From CAYYFX01 sp964571855 (GTDB lineage Bacteria > ARS69): a DNA stretch of 64,000 nt. Shown one piece after another: positions 1 through 8,856 of this stretch. Position numbers and translations under genes: made by a program. Under the pieces are notes generated by a model. The model saw only the letters and a list, made by a program, of their open reading frames with translations. It ran no database searches and was not told the origin of the DNA. The stretch lies in assembly GCA_964571855.1 (NCBI GenBank), contig CAZNDO010000007.1, positions 106,521 through 170,520 on the forward strand, given 5' to 3'. Within the stretch, counting starts at the first letter, position 1. Each line of letters begins with the position of its first letter.

Positions 1-3
1 CCG

Positions 4-19
4 GGCCCGCGGGCCGTTT
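4..19 (+). terminator. possible hairpin terminator of an upstream gene
   Basis: A perfect 12-base palindrome (GGCCCGCGGGCC) is followed by GTTT. It would end a gene lying left of the window. The stem is short and the T-run is only three bases, so this is weak. Confidence 0.25.
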
Positions 20-52
20 GACCCGGCGGCCGCCTTCGTGTTTCCTCCCGCC

Positions 53-766
53 ATGCATCGAACGCTTGCGGGCGCCGCCGCCCTCCCGATCCTGCTCGGC
101 CTCGCCGTCGCGCCCGCCATGGCGGACCCGGACCCGCGCGCCGTGACCGTCGCCGAGCGCGTGCTGGAGGCCATGGGCGGTCGCGAGGCCTGGGACGCCA
201 CGCGCTTCCTGCAGTGGAACTTCTTCGGGCGCCGGACCCACGCGTGGGACCGCGCCACCGGGGATGTCCGCATCGAGGCGGGGGAGCGCGTGACGTTGCT
301 GAACGTGCACACGCGCGAGGGGCGCGTGTTCGAGGCGGGCGCGGAGGTCACGGATCCCGCGGCGAGGGCGGAGGCGCTGGAGGCCGGCTACGCGCAGTGG
401 ATCAACGACTCGTACTGGCTCCTCATGCCGTACAAGATGCTGGATCCCGGAGTCCGCCTGGAGTACCGGGGCGAGGCCGCCCTTCCGGACGGGCGCCCGG
501 CGGAGTTGCTCGGCATGACGTTCGACGCGGGCGTGGGTCTGACACCGCAGAACCGGTACGACGTGTGGGTGGCGAAGGACACCGGCCTCGTGGAGCAGTG
601 GGCGTACTACGCGGACGCCACGGACGCGGAACCGCGCTTCACGCTGCCGTGGGCCGGCTGGAAGCCCTTCGGCGGGATCCTGCTGGCCACGGACCACGGC
701 CGCGACGCGCCCTGGGACGTGGCGGTCCCGGACACCCTGCCGCGCGAGCTGTTCGAGCGGCCCTGA
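53..766 (+). CDS. secreted protein of unknown function
   Basis: A 237-residue protein that I do not recognise. An Arg-containing N-terminus followed by a hydrophobic Ala/Leu/Gly stretch ending in Ala-Met-Ala looks like a Sec signal peptide, so it should be periplasmic or outer-membrane associated. The mature part has an 'AxRVLEAMGG' start and many Trp/Tyr residues, which resembles periplasmic beta-rich lipoprotein-carrier-like folds, but no motif settles it. I chose the ATG at 53 over a GTG at 38 because it places the signal peptide directly at the N-terminus; no clear Shine-Dalgarno precedes either. It lies 96 bases before mqnE and could be in the same transcript. Confidence 0.6.
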   Translation: MHRTLAGAAALPILLGLAVAPAMADPDPRAVTVAERVLEAMGGREAWDATRFLQWNFFGRRTHAWDRATGDVRIEAGERVTLLNVHTREGRVFEAGAEVTDPAARAEALEAGYAQWINDSYWLLMPYKMLDPGVRLEYRGEAALPDGRPAELLGMTFDAGVGLTPQNRYDVWVAKDTGLVEQWAYYADATDAEPRFTLPWAGWKPFGGILLATDHGRDAPWDVAVPDTLPRELFERP

Positions 767-862
767 CCGCCGGCCCGCCCGGGGGTCGCGGATACCGCGC
801 GGGCCTTGAAAAAAGCGCCGCCCCCCCCGATGATGGCGGGCCCCGTCCGCTCCGGAGGATGC

Positions 863-1990
863 ATGTCCGCCCTTCCCGACCTCGTCCGCGACCCCGCGCT
901 GCGCGCCCTGGCCGGGCGCGTGGAGGCCGGCGAGCGGCTCGGATTCGAGGACGGGATGGCCTGCCTGCGGACCCGGGACCTCTTCGGGCTGGGGCGGCTC
1001 GCGGACGCGGTGAAGACCCGGAAGTCCGGGGATCGCGTCTTCTACGTGCTGAACCGGCAGCTCAACCCCACGAACCTCTGCGTGCTGACCTGCAAGTTCT
1101 GCGACTTCGCCGCGAACAAGGGCGACGCGCACGCCTACGAGATGTCCATGGACGAGATCCTCGCGCACGGCAGCGAGGACATCGACGAGATCCACATCGT
1201 GGGCGGGCTGCACCCGAAGTGGAAGTTCGACGACTACGTGGAGATCGTGCGGAAGCTGCACGAGCGCTGGCCGCGGCTGCCCATCAAGGCGTGGACCGCG
1301 GTGGAGATCGACTGGTTCACGCGCATCGCGAAGCTGGGCGTGGAGGAGGTGCTGGCCACGCTCAAGGACGCCGGCATGGTGGCCATGCCCGGCGGCGGGG
1401 CCGAGGTCTTCTCGGAGCGCGTGCGCCAGGAGCTGTACAGGTCCAAGATGGGGCACGAGCGGTGGTTCGAGATCCACCGCATCGCGCACGGCATGGGGAT
1501 CCGCTCGAACTGCACGCTCCTGTACGGCCACATCGAGACGCTCGAGGAGCGCGTGGACCACATGCTGCAGGTGCGCGAGTTGCAGGACGAGACCGGCGGC
1601 TTCTTCTCGTTCATCCCGCTGGAGTACCAGCTCGGGACCACGAAGCTGGTGGACCGGCCGCCGTCGGCGGACGACGGGCTGCGCACCATCGCCACGGCGC
1701 GGCTGCTCCTGGACAACTTCGACCACATCAAGGCGTACTGGGTGATGCTGGGCGAGGAGACGGCGTCGGTGGCGCTGAACTTCGGCGCGGACGACCTCGA
1801 CGGCACGATCGTCGAGGAGAAGATCGCGCACCTGGCGCTGGCGCCGAGCCCCGCGGGACTCACGCAGCACCGCATCCTCAAGCTGATCCGCGAGGCGGGG
1901 AAGGTCCCCGTCCGGAGGGACGCGCTCTACCATGTCCTCGAAGTCCACGACGAAGACCACGCTGGCGCTCATCCCGTACCTCAACTGTGA
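863..1990 (+). CDS. mqnE: aminofutalosine synthase MqnE (radical SAM)
   Basis: Radical SAM enzyme of the futalosine menaquinone pathway. It joins the MqnA product 3-[(1-carboxyvinyl)oxy]benzoate to the adenosyl moiety of SAM to give aminofutalosine. At 375 residues it has the family length. The [4Fe-4S]-binding motif CVLTCKFCDF lies at about residues 74-83, followed by 'HIVGGLHP' and the 'PGGGAEVFSERVR' segment typical of MqnE. The ATG at 863 is preceded by GGAGG at 854-858, so I reject an upstream in-frame start at 806. The gene is directly followed by mqnA and mqnC, which supports the assignment over CofH. Confidence 0.92.
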   Translation: MSALPDLVRDPALRALAGRVEAGERLGFEDGMACLRTRDLFGLGRLADAVKTRKSGDRVFYVLNRQLNPTNLCVLTCKFCDFAANKGDAHAYEMSMDEILAHGSEDIDEIHIVGGLHPKWKFDDYVEIVRKLHERWPRLPIKAWTAVEIDWFTRIAKLGVEEVLATLKDAGMVAMPGGGAEVFSERVRQELYRSKMGHERWFEIHRIAHGMGIRSNCTLLYGHIETLEERVDHMLQVRELQDETGGFFSFIPLEYQLGTTKLVDRPPSADDGLRTIATARLLLDNFDHIKAYWVMLGEETASVALNFGADDLDGTIVEEKIAHLALAPSPAGLTQHRILKLIREAGKVPVRRDALYHVLEVHDEDHAGAHPVPQL

Positions 1991-2708
1991 GCCGTTCTAC
2001 GGGGGGCTGGACGCGCTCGACCTCGACGTCGTGCGCGAGGTCCCGCGGGAGCTCGGGCGGCTGGCGGAGCGCGGCGTCCCCACTTGCGGGCCGATGGCCG
2101 TGGCGGACTGGTTCCGGCTGAAGGACCGATACGAGCCGCTCGCGGATTTCGGCATCTCCGCGGAGGGGGCGGTGCACTCGGTGCTCTTCTTCGCGAAGCA
2201 CGAGATCCACCGGCTCGGCGGCGCGCGCGTGGGGCTGACCGCGGAGAGCAGCACGTCCGCGGCCATGATCCGGCTGCTGCTCTCGCGGAAGTACGGCCTG
2301 GACGGCGTGCGCTACGAGCGCGGCGAGCACGAGGACGACGCGGGGCGCCTCCTGATCGGGGACAAGGCGCTGGTGGCCGCATCGGAGGGGCTGGACGACT
2401 TCCCCTTCGTGTACGACCTGGGCGAGGAGTGGTACGGCTGGCAGGGCCTGCCGTTCGTCTTCGCGCGGTGGACGGTGTCGAAGGACGTGCCGGCGGAGGA
2501 TCGCGCGCGGATCGCGGCCGCGGTCGGCGCGTCGCTGGACGCGTGGGAGGACCGCGTGCCGGAGATCGCCGCGCGCCGCGGCGACGCGCTGGGATTGGAC
2601 GAGGACGGGATCCGGGAGTACCTGTCCACCTTCCGCTACCGCCTGGGCCCGCTGGAGGTCCTGGGGGAGCAGACGTTCGAGAGCATGCTGACCGAGAGGG
2701 AGCCGTGA
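1932..2708 (+). CDS. mqnA: chorismate dehydratase MqnA
   Basis: First enzyme of the futalosine menaquinone route: it dehydrates chorismate to 3-[(1-carboxyvinyl)oxy]benzoate. The 258-residue protein has a periplasmic-binding-protein-like fold with the family N-terminal signature 'IPYLNCEPFY', the central 'TAESSTSAAMIRLLL' and 'GDKALVA'. The ATG at 1932 lies inside the 3' end of mqnE (59-base overlap). No later start keeps the conserved N-terminus, so the overlap is probably real and implies translational coupling. The stop overlaps the GTG start of mqnC by four bases (GTGA). Confidence 0.92.
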   Translation: MSSKSTTKTTLALIPYLNCEPFYGGLDALDLDVVREVPRELGRLAERGVPTCGPMAVADWFRLKDRYEPLADFGISAEGAVHSVLFFAKHEIHRLGGARVGLTAESSTSAAMIRLLLSRKYGLDGVRYERGEHEDDAGRLLIGDKALVAASEGLDDFPFVYDLGEEWYGWQGLPFVFARWTVSKDVPAEDRARIAAAVGASLDAWEDRVPEIAARRGDALGLDEDGIREYLSTFRYRLGPLEVLGEQTFESMLTEREP

Positions 2709-3832
2709 GCACCGTCTTCGCGTGGCAGAACGTGCACAAGCCCTCCGGGGATCCGGTCCGCTTCGGCGAGATCGCGGGTCGCGTGCTGGCGGCGGAGCGG
2801 ATCGACGACGAGGACGCGCTGTTCCTGCTGAGGGACGCGCGGCTGGCGGACCTGTGCGCGCTGGGCGACGAAATGCGCCGCCGGCGCGTGCCCGGGGACG
2901 CGGTGACGTTCGTCATCGACACGAACCCGAACTACACGAACGTGTGCACCACGGACTGCCTCTTCTGCGCGTTCTACCGCAAGCCGGGCGACGCCGAGGG
3001 CTACTGGCACACGGTGGACGAGATCGTGGAGATGGTGGGGCGCGCCGTGGCCCAGGGCGCCACGACCACCCTGCTGCAGGGCGGCCACAACCCGGCCATC
3101 CCGTTCTCGTACTACGTGGACGTGGTGCGCGCGCTCACGAAGGCCTTCCCGGGGCTGTGCGTGCACCTGTGGAGCCCGTCGGAGATCCGCACCATGGCGG
3201 AGATCTCCGGGCTGTCCCTGCACGAGGTGCTGCAGGAGCTGTGGAACGCCGGGCAGCGCACGATTCCCGGCGGCGGCGCCGAGATCCTGGTGGAGCGGGT
3301 GCGCAAGCGCATCAGCCCGAAGAAGGCCAGCGCCGAGGGGTGGCTGGAGGTCATGCGGATCGCGCACGGGATCGGGTTCCGCACGACGGCCACCATGATG
3401 TACGGCCACGCGGAGACGGACCCGGAGATCGTGGAGCACTTCCGGCGGATCCGGGAGCTGCAGGACGACACGGAGGGGTTCACCGCGTTCATCCCGTGGA
3501 GCTTCAAGCCGGGCAACACGCTGCTCGAGAAGAAGATCCCGGAGAGCCCGGGGCCGGTGAAGTACCTGCGGCTCATCGCGCTGGCGCGCATCTACCTGGA
3601 CAACTTCGACCACATCCAGGCCAGCTGGTTCTCCGAGGGGAAGAAGACCGGGCAGATCGCGCTGCACGCGGGCGGCGACGACTTCGGCGGCACGCTCATC
3701 GAGGAGAACGTGCTGCGCGAGGCGAACCACCACAACCGGACGACGACGGGGGAGTGCGTGGCGCTCATCAAGGACGCGGGGTTCCGCGCCGTGCAGCGCA
3801 CCACCCTCTACGAACACGTCCGGGAGTGGTAG
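2705..3832 (+). CDS. mqnC: cyclic dehypoxanthinyl futalosine synthase MqnC
   Basis: Radical SAM enzyme that cyclises dehypoxanthinylfutalosine in menaquinone synthesis. It has 375 residues, with the cluster motif CTTDCLFCAF after 'TNPNYTNV', then 'LLQGGHNP' and 'IPGGGAEILVERVR', all typical of MqnC. It starts with GTG overlapping the mqnA stop. The hydrolase MqnB and the late enzyme MqnD are not in the window. Together mqnE-A-C show that the cell makes menaquinone by the futalosine route, which suits the NrfD-type quinone module at 22-25 kb. Confidence 0.93.
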   Translation: MSTVFAWQNVHKPSGDPVRFGEIAGRVLAAERIDDEDALFLLRDARLADLCALGDEMRRRRVPGDAVTFVIDTNPNYTNVCTTDCLFCAFYRKPGDAEGYWHTVDEIVEMVGRAVAQGATTTLLQGGHNPAIPFSYYVDVVRALTKAFPGLCVHLWSPSEIRTMAEISGLSLHEVLQELWNAGQRTIPGGGAEILVERVRKRISPKKASAEGWLEVMRIAHGIGFRTTATMMYGHAETDPEIVEHFRRIRELQDDTEGFTAFIPWSFKPGNTLLEKKIPESPGPVKYLRLIALARIYLDNFDHIQASWFSEGKKTGQIALHAGGDDFGGTLIEENVLREANHHNRTTTGECVALIKDAGFRAVQRTTLYEHVREW

Positions 3833-3836
3833 CGCC

Positions 3837-4241
3837 GTGTACCGCGACGAGCGCCACGTCTCGGAGCGCCGCAAGGGTTTCCTGATGTGGGGCGCGGTGT
3901 CCGGCGGGGTCGCGGTGGCCGCCGGCGCGTTCGGCGCGCACGCCCTCGCGGAGAAGCTGCCCGCGGACCGGCTGGCGGTGTTCGAGACCGCGGCCCGCTA
4001 CCAGATGTACCACGCGCTCGCCCTGCTCGCGATCTCGTGCCGGCCGGCGTCGGTGCAGTCGCGGCGGCTCGCCGTGGCCGGCGTCCTCTTCGTGGCCGGC
4101 ACCGTGCTCTTCTCCGGCTCCCTGTACGCGCTGGCGCTCACCGGCATCCGCTGGCTCGGGGCGGTCACTCCCGTCGGCGGCGTGAGCTGGCTGGCCGCGT
4201 GGGCGCTCCTGGTCGTGGCCGCGGCGCGCGGGGAGAGCTGA
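3837..4241 (+). CDS. DUF423 family small membrane protein
   Basis: A 134-residue integral membrane protein with about four hydrophobic segments and the DUF423 hallmarks 'GAFGAHAL' near residue 32 and 'ARYQMYHALALL' near residue 53, followed by 'SGSLYALALTG' and 'TPVGGVSWL'. The biochemical function of the family is unknown. The GTG start lies only four bases after the mqnC stop, so it is the distal gene of the menaquinone operon. This tail position is probably one of convenience and need not imply a menaquinone role. Confidence 0.8.
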   Translation: MYRDERHVSERRKGFLMWGAVSGGVAVAAGAFGAHALAEKLPADRLAVFETAARYQMYHALALLAISCRPASVQSRRLAVAGVLFVAGTVLFSGSLYALALTGIRWLGAVTPVGGVSWLAAWALLVVAAARGES

Positions 4242-4246
4242 CGGCG

Positions 4247-4963
4247 GTGCCGGACGTCCCGGCCGCCGCGGTCCCGCCGGGCGACCCGTTCGCGCCGCGC
4301 CCGCTGCCGCCGGGCGAGATCCACGTGTGGCGCGCGGACCTGGACGCCCGGACCCCCGACGAGGCGGTCCTGTCCCCCGAGGAGTGGACGCGCGCGGCGC
4401 GCATGCGCGGGAAGGCGCGGCCGCGCTTCGTCCGCTCGCGCGAGCTCCTGCGGCGGCTCCTGTCGGCGTACGGGGCCGGGCCGCCGCGCGCGCTGCGGAT
4501 CGGGCTCGGGGCGGAGGGGAAGCCGCATCTCGAGGCGGGCGGCGTGCGCTTCAGCCTGGCGCACACGGCCGGGCTGTGGCTCGCGGCGTTCGCGTCGGAC
4601 CGCGACGTGGGCGTGGACGTGGAACGCACCGCGCGCGACGTGGACCCGGACCGCGTGGCGTCGCGCATCTTCGCGCCGGGCGAGGTGGAGGCGCTGCGCC
4701 GGCTGCCGCGGGAGGCGAAGATCGCGGGCTTCTTCCGCGCGTGGACCGTGCGCGAGGCGCTCGTGAAGGTCCAGGGCACGGGCATGTTCACGTTCGCGGC
4801 GAAGGTGGAGGTGGACGTGGATCCGTCGCGGCCGGCGTCCGTGCGCGCGCTCGACGGCGGCGCCGGGTTCTGGGTGGCGGAGGTTCCGGTGCCGCCGGGG
4901 CACGCCGCGGCGGTGGCGGCCGCCGCCGCGCCGGACGCGGTGGCGGCCTTCGCGGTCGGCTGA
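4247..4963 (+). CDS. Sfp-type 4'-phosphopantetheinyl transferase
   Basis: Transfers the phosphopantetheine arm of CoA to a serine of carrier proteins. The 238-residue length is typical of the Sfp/Gsp group. Visible motifs are 'RFVRSRELLRRLLS', 'GKPHL', 'FSLAHTAGL', the Mg-binding 'VGVDVERTAR' and the catalytic 'FFRAWTVREALVKVQGTGM' (W/KEA motif, here W-T-V-R-E-A). The GTG start at 4247 is five bases after the DUF423 stop; the frame is open further upstream but overlaps that gene. No polyketide or peptide synthetase is in the window, so the partner carrier protein is unknown. Confidence 0.88.
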   Translation: MPDVPAAAVPPGDPFAPRPLPPGEIHVWRADLDARTPDEAVLSPEEWTRAARMRGKARPRFVRSRELLRRLLSAYGAGPPRALRIGLGAEGKPHLEAGGVRFSLAHTAGLWLAAFASDRDVGVDVERTARDVDPDRVASRIFAPGEVEALRRLPREAKIAGFFRAWTVREALVKVQGTGMFTFAAKVEVDVDPSRPASVRALDGGAGFWVAEVPVPPGHAAAVAAAAAPDAVAAFAVG

Positions 4964-4965
4964 CC

Positions 4966-4985
4966 GGGGCGGCGGTTGCCGCCCC
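4966..4985. terminator. bidirectional hairpin terminator
   Basis: An 8-bp perfect stem (GGGGCGGC / GCCGCCCC) with a GGTT loop fills the 31-base gap between two convergent genes. There is no T-run on either side. Confidence 0.5.
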
Positions 4986-4994
4986 CGCCCGCGC

Positions 4995-5672
4995 CTACGG
5001 CTGCTTGCAGTAGATGATGCCCTTGATGACGCCGTTGCCGCCGATGCCCGCGGCGTCGGCCTTCGTCTTCCCCCACACGTTGATGCCGGCCGCCGCCTTC
5101 GGCGTGTACGTGAACGGCTTGCCGGGCTCCAGCTTCTCGAAGTGCACGTTGGCGTCCCACGGATCGCAGATCGTGGCGTAGGTGCCCATGGCCGGGATGC
5201 GGGTCACCGTGTCGACCACGATCGCGTGGCCGCCCTTGGGCTGCCAGTAGCAGGCGAGGATGACCGGGTACTTCCGCTTCGCCGCGTTGATGCCGGTCAC
5301 GCCGAGACCGAACTGATCCACCCCCACGTACTTCGCCACGCGGTCGCCCACCTCGTGCACCGGCGGCCAGTCGATGGTCCACAGGCCCGTTCCCATGGAG
5401 TTGAGCACATCCACCATGACCTGCGGGTTGGAGCCTTTCTGGTCGAAGTCGTGGGAGCTCTCCTTCGCCTTCTGCTTGTACAGCGTCTCCAGCTGCCGCT
5501 CCGTCGTGAGCAGCGAGGAGCCGGGGCGAAGCTTGTTCACCTTGAAGTGCACCATCTTGATGGATGCGAGCGCGCAGGACTGGTCCTTGCCCTGCGCGGC
5601 CACGATGTGCACGTCCGCGAAGCGGTCGATCCGCAGGAACCAGCTGCCGTAGTACGGCTGGTCGTCGGCCAT
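4995..5672 (-). CDS. papain-like cysteine peptidase-fold protein
   Basis: A 225-residue protein without signal peptide. Three segments recall papain-fold (C39/C70-like) peptidases in the right order: 'GKDQSCALASIKMV' (candidate Gln and nucleophile Cys near residues 31-34), 'GGHAIVVDTVTR' (candidate His near 150) and 'TICDPWDANVHF' (candidate Asp). The Trp that usually follows the nucleophile is missing, so activity is uncertain. The ATG at 5672 follows a strong GGGGGAGGAG. It is monocistronic, convergent with the operon on its left and divergent from the epimerase gene. C70-type relatives are secreted effectors, but nothing here shows a target. Confidence 0.5.
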   Translation of the reverse strand: MADDQPYYGSWFLRIDRFADVHIVAAQGKDQSCALASIKMVHFKVNKLRPGSSLLTTERQLETLYKQKAKESSHDFDQKGSNPQVMVDVLNSMGTGLWTIDWPPVHEVGDRVAKYVGVDQFGLGVTGINAAKRKYPVILACYWQPKGGHAIVVDTVTRIPAMGTYATICDPWDANVHFEKLEPGKPFTYTPKAAAGINVWGKTKADAAGIGGNGVIKGIIYCKQP

Positions 5673-5687
5673 GGTCAGGACTCCTCC

Positions 5688-5718
5688 CCCGGGATCCCGG
5701 GTCGCGCCCGGATCCGGC
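5688..5718. promoter_or_regulatory. paired palindromes in a divergent promoter region
   Basis: The 164-base divergent gap 5673-5836 contains a 14-base palindrome (CCCGGGATCCCGGG, 5688-5701) that overlaps the ribosome-binding site of the papain-like gene. A 10-base palindrome (CCGGATCCGG, 5709-5718) follows. They may be operators, but short GC palindromes are common in DNA of this composition. Confidence 0.25.
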
Positions 5719-5836
5719 ACGGGACGGAACGATTCTGCGCCGGAGCTGCGCCGGAATCCAGCCCTCGCGGGGGCGGCCCGGACCCCGGCGGACCTTCGTC
5801 GTCGGTCGGCGACGGGCGTGCTACCTTCGCCCCCCG

Positions 5837-7249
5837 ATGCGCATCTTCCTCACCGGCGCCACGGGATTCCTGGGACGGCACGTGCTGGCGCGGCTCGGCG
5901 GCGCGGGCGTGTCGGAGGTCCGCTGCCTCGTGCGGCGCGGGCGCACGCCGGCGGTGGCGGCGCGGGGGCCGCTCGTGGTGTCCGTGGAAGGGGACCTGCG
6001 GCGCGACCTGCCGGCCGGCGCGCTCGAGGGATGCGACGCGGTCGTGCACCTCGCCGCGCTCACCGGGAAGGCCGCGCCCCGCGACCTGGACGAGACGAAC
6101 GTGGAGGGCACGCGCCGGCTGCTCGCCGCGGCGCGCGCCGCGCGCGTCCCGCGCTTCCTGCACATCAGCACGATCGCCGCCGCGTACCCGGAGATGCAGC
6201 ACTACCCGTACGCGCGGTCGAAGGCGCGCGCGGAGCTGCTCGTGCGCGACTCGGGGCTGGACTGGCTCGTCCTGCGGCCCACGGTGGTCTTCGGCCCGGG
6301 CTCCCCGGTGGGGGAGAGCCTCGCGAAGCTGGCGTGCGCGCCGTTCCTGCCGCTCTTCGGGGGCGGGACGTCGCGCGTGCAGCCCGTGCACGTGACGGAC
6401 GTGGCCGCGCTCGTGGCCGCGCGGCTCGCGGCGGGCGCGCTGGGCGAGCGGACCGAGGACGCGGGCGGCCGGGACGTGGTGCTCTTCGGCGAGCTGCTGC
6501 GCGGGTTGCGGGTGGCGCTGCGTGGCACGGACGGGCCGGCGGTGGCGGTGCCGCTGGGCGCCTTGATCCCGTTCCTCGCGGCACTGGAGCCGGCCCTGCG
6601 CCCGGTGATGCCGGTGACCGCCGGCCAGCTGTACGCGTTCCGGCACGACGCCGTGGCGAAGGAGGGCGCCGACCCCGCGGAGACCGCGGCGCGCAAGGGC
6701 GTGCGCGAGATCACCGCGGAGATCGCGGCGGCGGCGGGGCGACCGGCGGACGCGGTCGGCGTGCGGACCGCCGTTGCCGCGGGCGGCGCGCCGGATGCCG
6801 CCGACCGGGAGACGCTGGAGGCGGAGTGCGCGCTCCTCGTGCGCCACCTCGCGGGACTGCCGGCGTCGCCCGCGGTGACCGCCGCGTACGTCCGCGCCCA
6901 CGAGGCGGGGAGCTTCGGGCCGCTCCGGTCCACGGACGACGAGGACGACGTCCTGGTGCAGATCGCGCGCGGCGGGCCGTGGCCCTTGCGCTTCGCCGAC
7001 GCGTGGGCCGCCGCGTTCGACCGGCACGGCGTGCTCCGCCGCAAGCTCGTCCTGGCGCTGGCGATCCTGGAGAGCGGCCCGGACAGCGAACGGATCGACG
7101 TCCCCGCGCCGGGCGGCTACGCGGCGTTCGCACGCGCGCTCGTCGTGCGCGGCGCGGCGTTCGCGGCGCTGCTGCTCGCCGCCGCGTTCGTGATCGGACC
7201 GCGCTGGATGCTGGGCGGACGGGGTTCGCGCGAGGCGGATCCGTCGTGA
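5837..7249 (+). CDS. NAD-dependent epimerase/dehydratase with C-terminal extension and membrane anchor
   Basis: Extended short-chain dehydrogenase of 470 residues. The N-terminal 300 residues form the catalytic domain: 'GATGFLGRHVL' (NAD-binding G-x-x-G-x-x-G, residues 7-17), 'DAVVHLAALTG', an active-site 'YPYARSKA' (Y-x-x-x-K) near residue 124, and 'LRPTVVFGPGS'. Residues 310-430 are an extra domain I do not recognise, and the last 35 residues hold a hydrophobic helix followed by Arg, probably a C-terminal membrane anchor. The 4-base overlap (GTGA) with the next gene, a GMC-type oxidoreductase, suggests that the two act on the same sugar, sterol or alcohol substrate. Confidence 0.75.
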   Translation: MRIFLTGATGFLGRHVLARLGGAGVSEVRCLVRRGRTPAVAARGPLVVSVEGDLRRDLPAGALEGCDAVVHLAALTGKAAPRDLDETNVEGTRRLLAAARAARVPRFLHISTIAAAYPEMQHYPYARSKARAELLVRDSGLDWLVLRPTVVFGPGSPVGESLAKLACAPFLPLFGGGTSRVQPVHVTDVAALVAARLAAGALGERTEDAGGRDVVLFGELLRGLRVALRGTDGPAVAVPLGALIPFLAALEPALRPVMPVTAGQLYAFRHDAVAKEGADPAETAARKGVREITAEIAAAAGRPADAVGVRTAVAAGGAPDAADRETLEAECALLVRHLAGLPASPAVTAAYVRAHEAGSFGPLRSTDDEDDVLVQIARGGPWPLRFADAWAAAFDRHGVLRRKLVLALAILESGPDSERIDVPAPGGYAAFARALVVRGAAFAALLLAAAFVIGPRWMLGGRGSREADPS

Positions 7250-8856
7250 GGATCGCGGTCGTGGGCTCGGGGGCGAGCGCGGTGCACTTCGCGCAGACCG
7301 CGCTGGAGCGCGGCCACCAGGTGGTCATGGTGGACGTGGGGAACGAGCGGCCGCCCGCGGTCCGCCCCGAGGACTCCTTCGAGGATCTCAAGCGGAACCT
7401 CGAGGATCCCGTGGCGCACCTCCTCGGGGCACGGTTCGAGTCGCTGACGTATCCCGGAGGCGAAGGGGAGTACTACGGCTTCCCGCCCGACAAGCGCTAC
7501 GTGTTCGAGAACGCGGCGGAGGCGGGACTGAAGGCCGAGGGCTTCGCGCCGCTGCTCTCGCACGCGCAGGGCGGGCTGGCCGAGACCTGGACCGCCGGCG
7601 CGTACCCGTTCCGCGCGGAGGAGATCGCGGACTTCCCGTTCCCGTGGGACGACCTCGCGCGCGCGTACGACGCGGTGGCGGAGCGCATCGGGATCTCCGG
7701 CGCGGAGGACGACATGGCGCGCCACTTCCCCGTGCACCGGCACCTGAGGCCGGCGCTGCCGCTGGACGAGCACTCCGCGCTGCTGCTGGAGCGTTACGCG
7801 GAACGCCGGGACGCGTTGCGGGCGCAGGGCGTGACGTTCGGGCGCTCGCGCGTGGCCGTGCTGCCCGCGGACGACCTGGGACGCAGGGGATGCGGGCTGC
7901 TGGGACGATGCCTCACCGGATGCCCGACGGAGTCGTTGTACACGCCGTCCGTCACGCTGCGCGCGCTGCTGCGGAGACCGGGACTCGAGTACCTCGGCGG
8001 GCGGCGCGCGGTGCGCCTGCGCACGGACGACGCGCGCCACGTGCGCGCCGTGGTCTGCGAGCGCGTGGACGGGAGCGGCGCCGAGGAGGTCGTGGCCGAT
8101 CACGTGGCCCTGGGCGCGGGCACGCTGGCCAGCTCGCGCATCTTCCTGGAGACGTGGCGCGCGGCCACCGGCGAGTCGCGGCGGCTGGCCGGCCTCATGG
8201 ACAACCGCCAGGTGCTGGTGCCGTTCCTCACGTGGCGCATGATCCGCCGCCGGCACGATCCGCGCACGTACCAGTACCACCAGCTCGCGTTCGGCTTCGA
8301 CGGCCATGACCCGCGGGACCACGTGCACGCGCTCGTGACCACGCTGAAGACCGCGTCCATCCATCCCATCGTGGGCAGCCTGCCGGTGGACCTGCGCACG
8401 GGCCTCGCGATCTTCCGCGACGTGCACGCGGCGCTCGGGCTCGTGAACGTGAATTTCCCGGACCGGCGGCGGGGCAACTGCTGGGTGGAGCCGGCGGCCG
8501 CGGCGCCCGGGCAGGAGGCGCCCCTGGTGATCCACTACGAGCCGCCGCTGGGCGAGCGGGCCCGCATCGGCCGGACGCTCGCGCGCGTGCGGAAGGCCCT
8601 GGCCGCGCTGGGCGCGTTCGTCCCGCCGCCCATGGTGCACGTGCGCCCGATGGGCGCGAGCGTGCACTACGCGGGCACGCTGCCGATGACACGCGCCGAC
8701 GAGCCGTTCACCACCACGCCGGACGGGGCCAGCCGGGACTTCCGCGGGCTGACCTTCGTGGACGGGACCACGTTCCCGTTCCTCCCCGCGAAGAACCTCA
8801 CGTTCACTCTGATGGCGAACGCGACGCGGATCGCCGGGCGCCTCGACCGCGGCTGA
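7246..8856 (+). CDS. GMC-family FAD oxidoreductase
   Basis: A 536-residue flavoenzyme. The N-terminus 'RIAVVGSGASAVHFAQ' is the FAD-binding Rossmann motif and 'DVGNERP' the ribose-binding acidic end. 'CGLLGRCLTGCPTESLYTP' is a Cys-rich segment near residue 220. The C-terminal GMC domain includes 'GASVHYAGTLPM' (candidate catalytic His) and 'FVDGTTFPFLPAKNLTFTLMANATR'-like FAD contacts. The GTG start overlaps the epimerase stop, so the two are translated together. The substrate cannot be read from sequence; membrane-bound polyol or sugar dehydrogenases and sterol oxidases share the fold. Confidence 0.75.
   Translation: MRIAVVGSGASAVHFAQTALERGHQVVMVDVGNERPPAVRPEDSFEDLKRNLEDPVAHLLGARFESLTYPGGEGEYYGFPPDKRYVFENAAEAGLKAEGFAPLLSHAQGGLAETWTAGAYPFRAEEIADFPFPWDDLARAYDAVAERIGISGAEDDMARHFPVHRHLRPALPLDEHSALLLERYAERRDALRAQGVTFGRSRVAVLPADDLGRRGCGLLGRCLTGCPTESLYTPSVTLRALLRRPGLEYLGGRRAVRLRTDDARHVRAVVCERVDGSGAEEVVADHVALGAGTLASSRIFLETWRAATGESRRLAGLMDNRQVLVPFLTWRMIRRRHDPRTYQYHQLAFGFDGHDPRDHVHALVTTLKTASIHPIVGSLPVDLRTGLAIFRDVHAALGLVNVNFPDRRRGNCWVEPAAAAPGQEAPLVIHYEPPLGERARIGRTLARVRKALAALGAFVPPPMVHVRPMGASVHYAGTLPMTRADEPFTTTPDGASRDFRGLTFVDGTTFPFLPAKNLTFTLMANATRIAGRLDRG

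Noticed and set aside
2084..3832. Long plus-strand open frame covering mqnA and mqnC
   Set aside because: Only the section from the GTG at 2705 is mqnC. The section before it overlaps mqnA in another frame and is Arg/Gly/Ala-rich shadow sequence.
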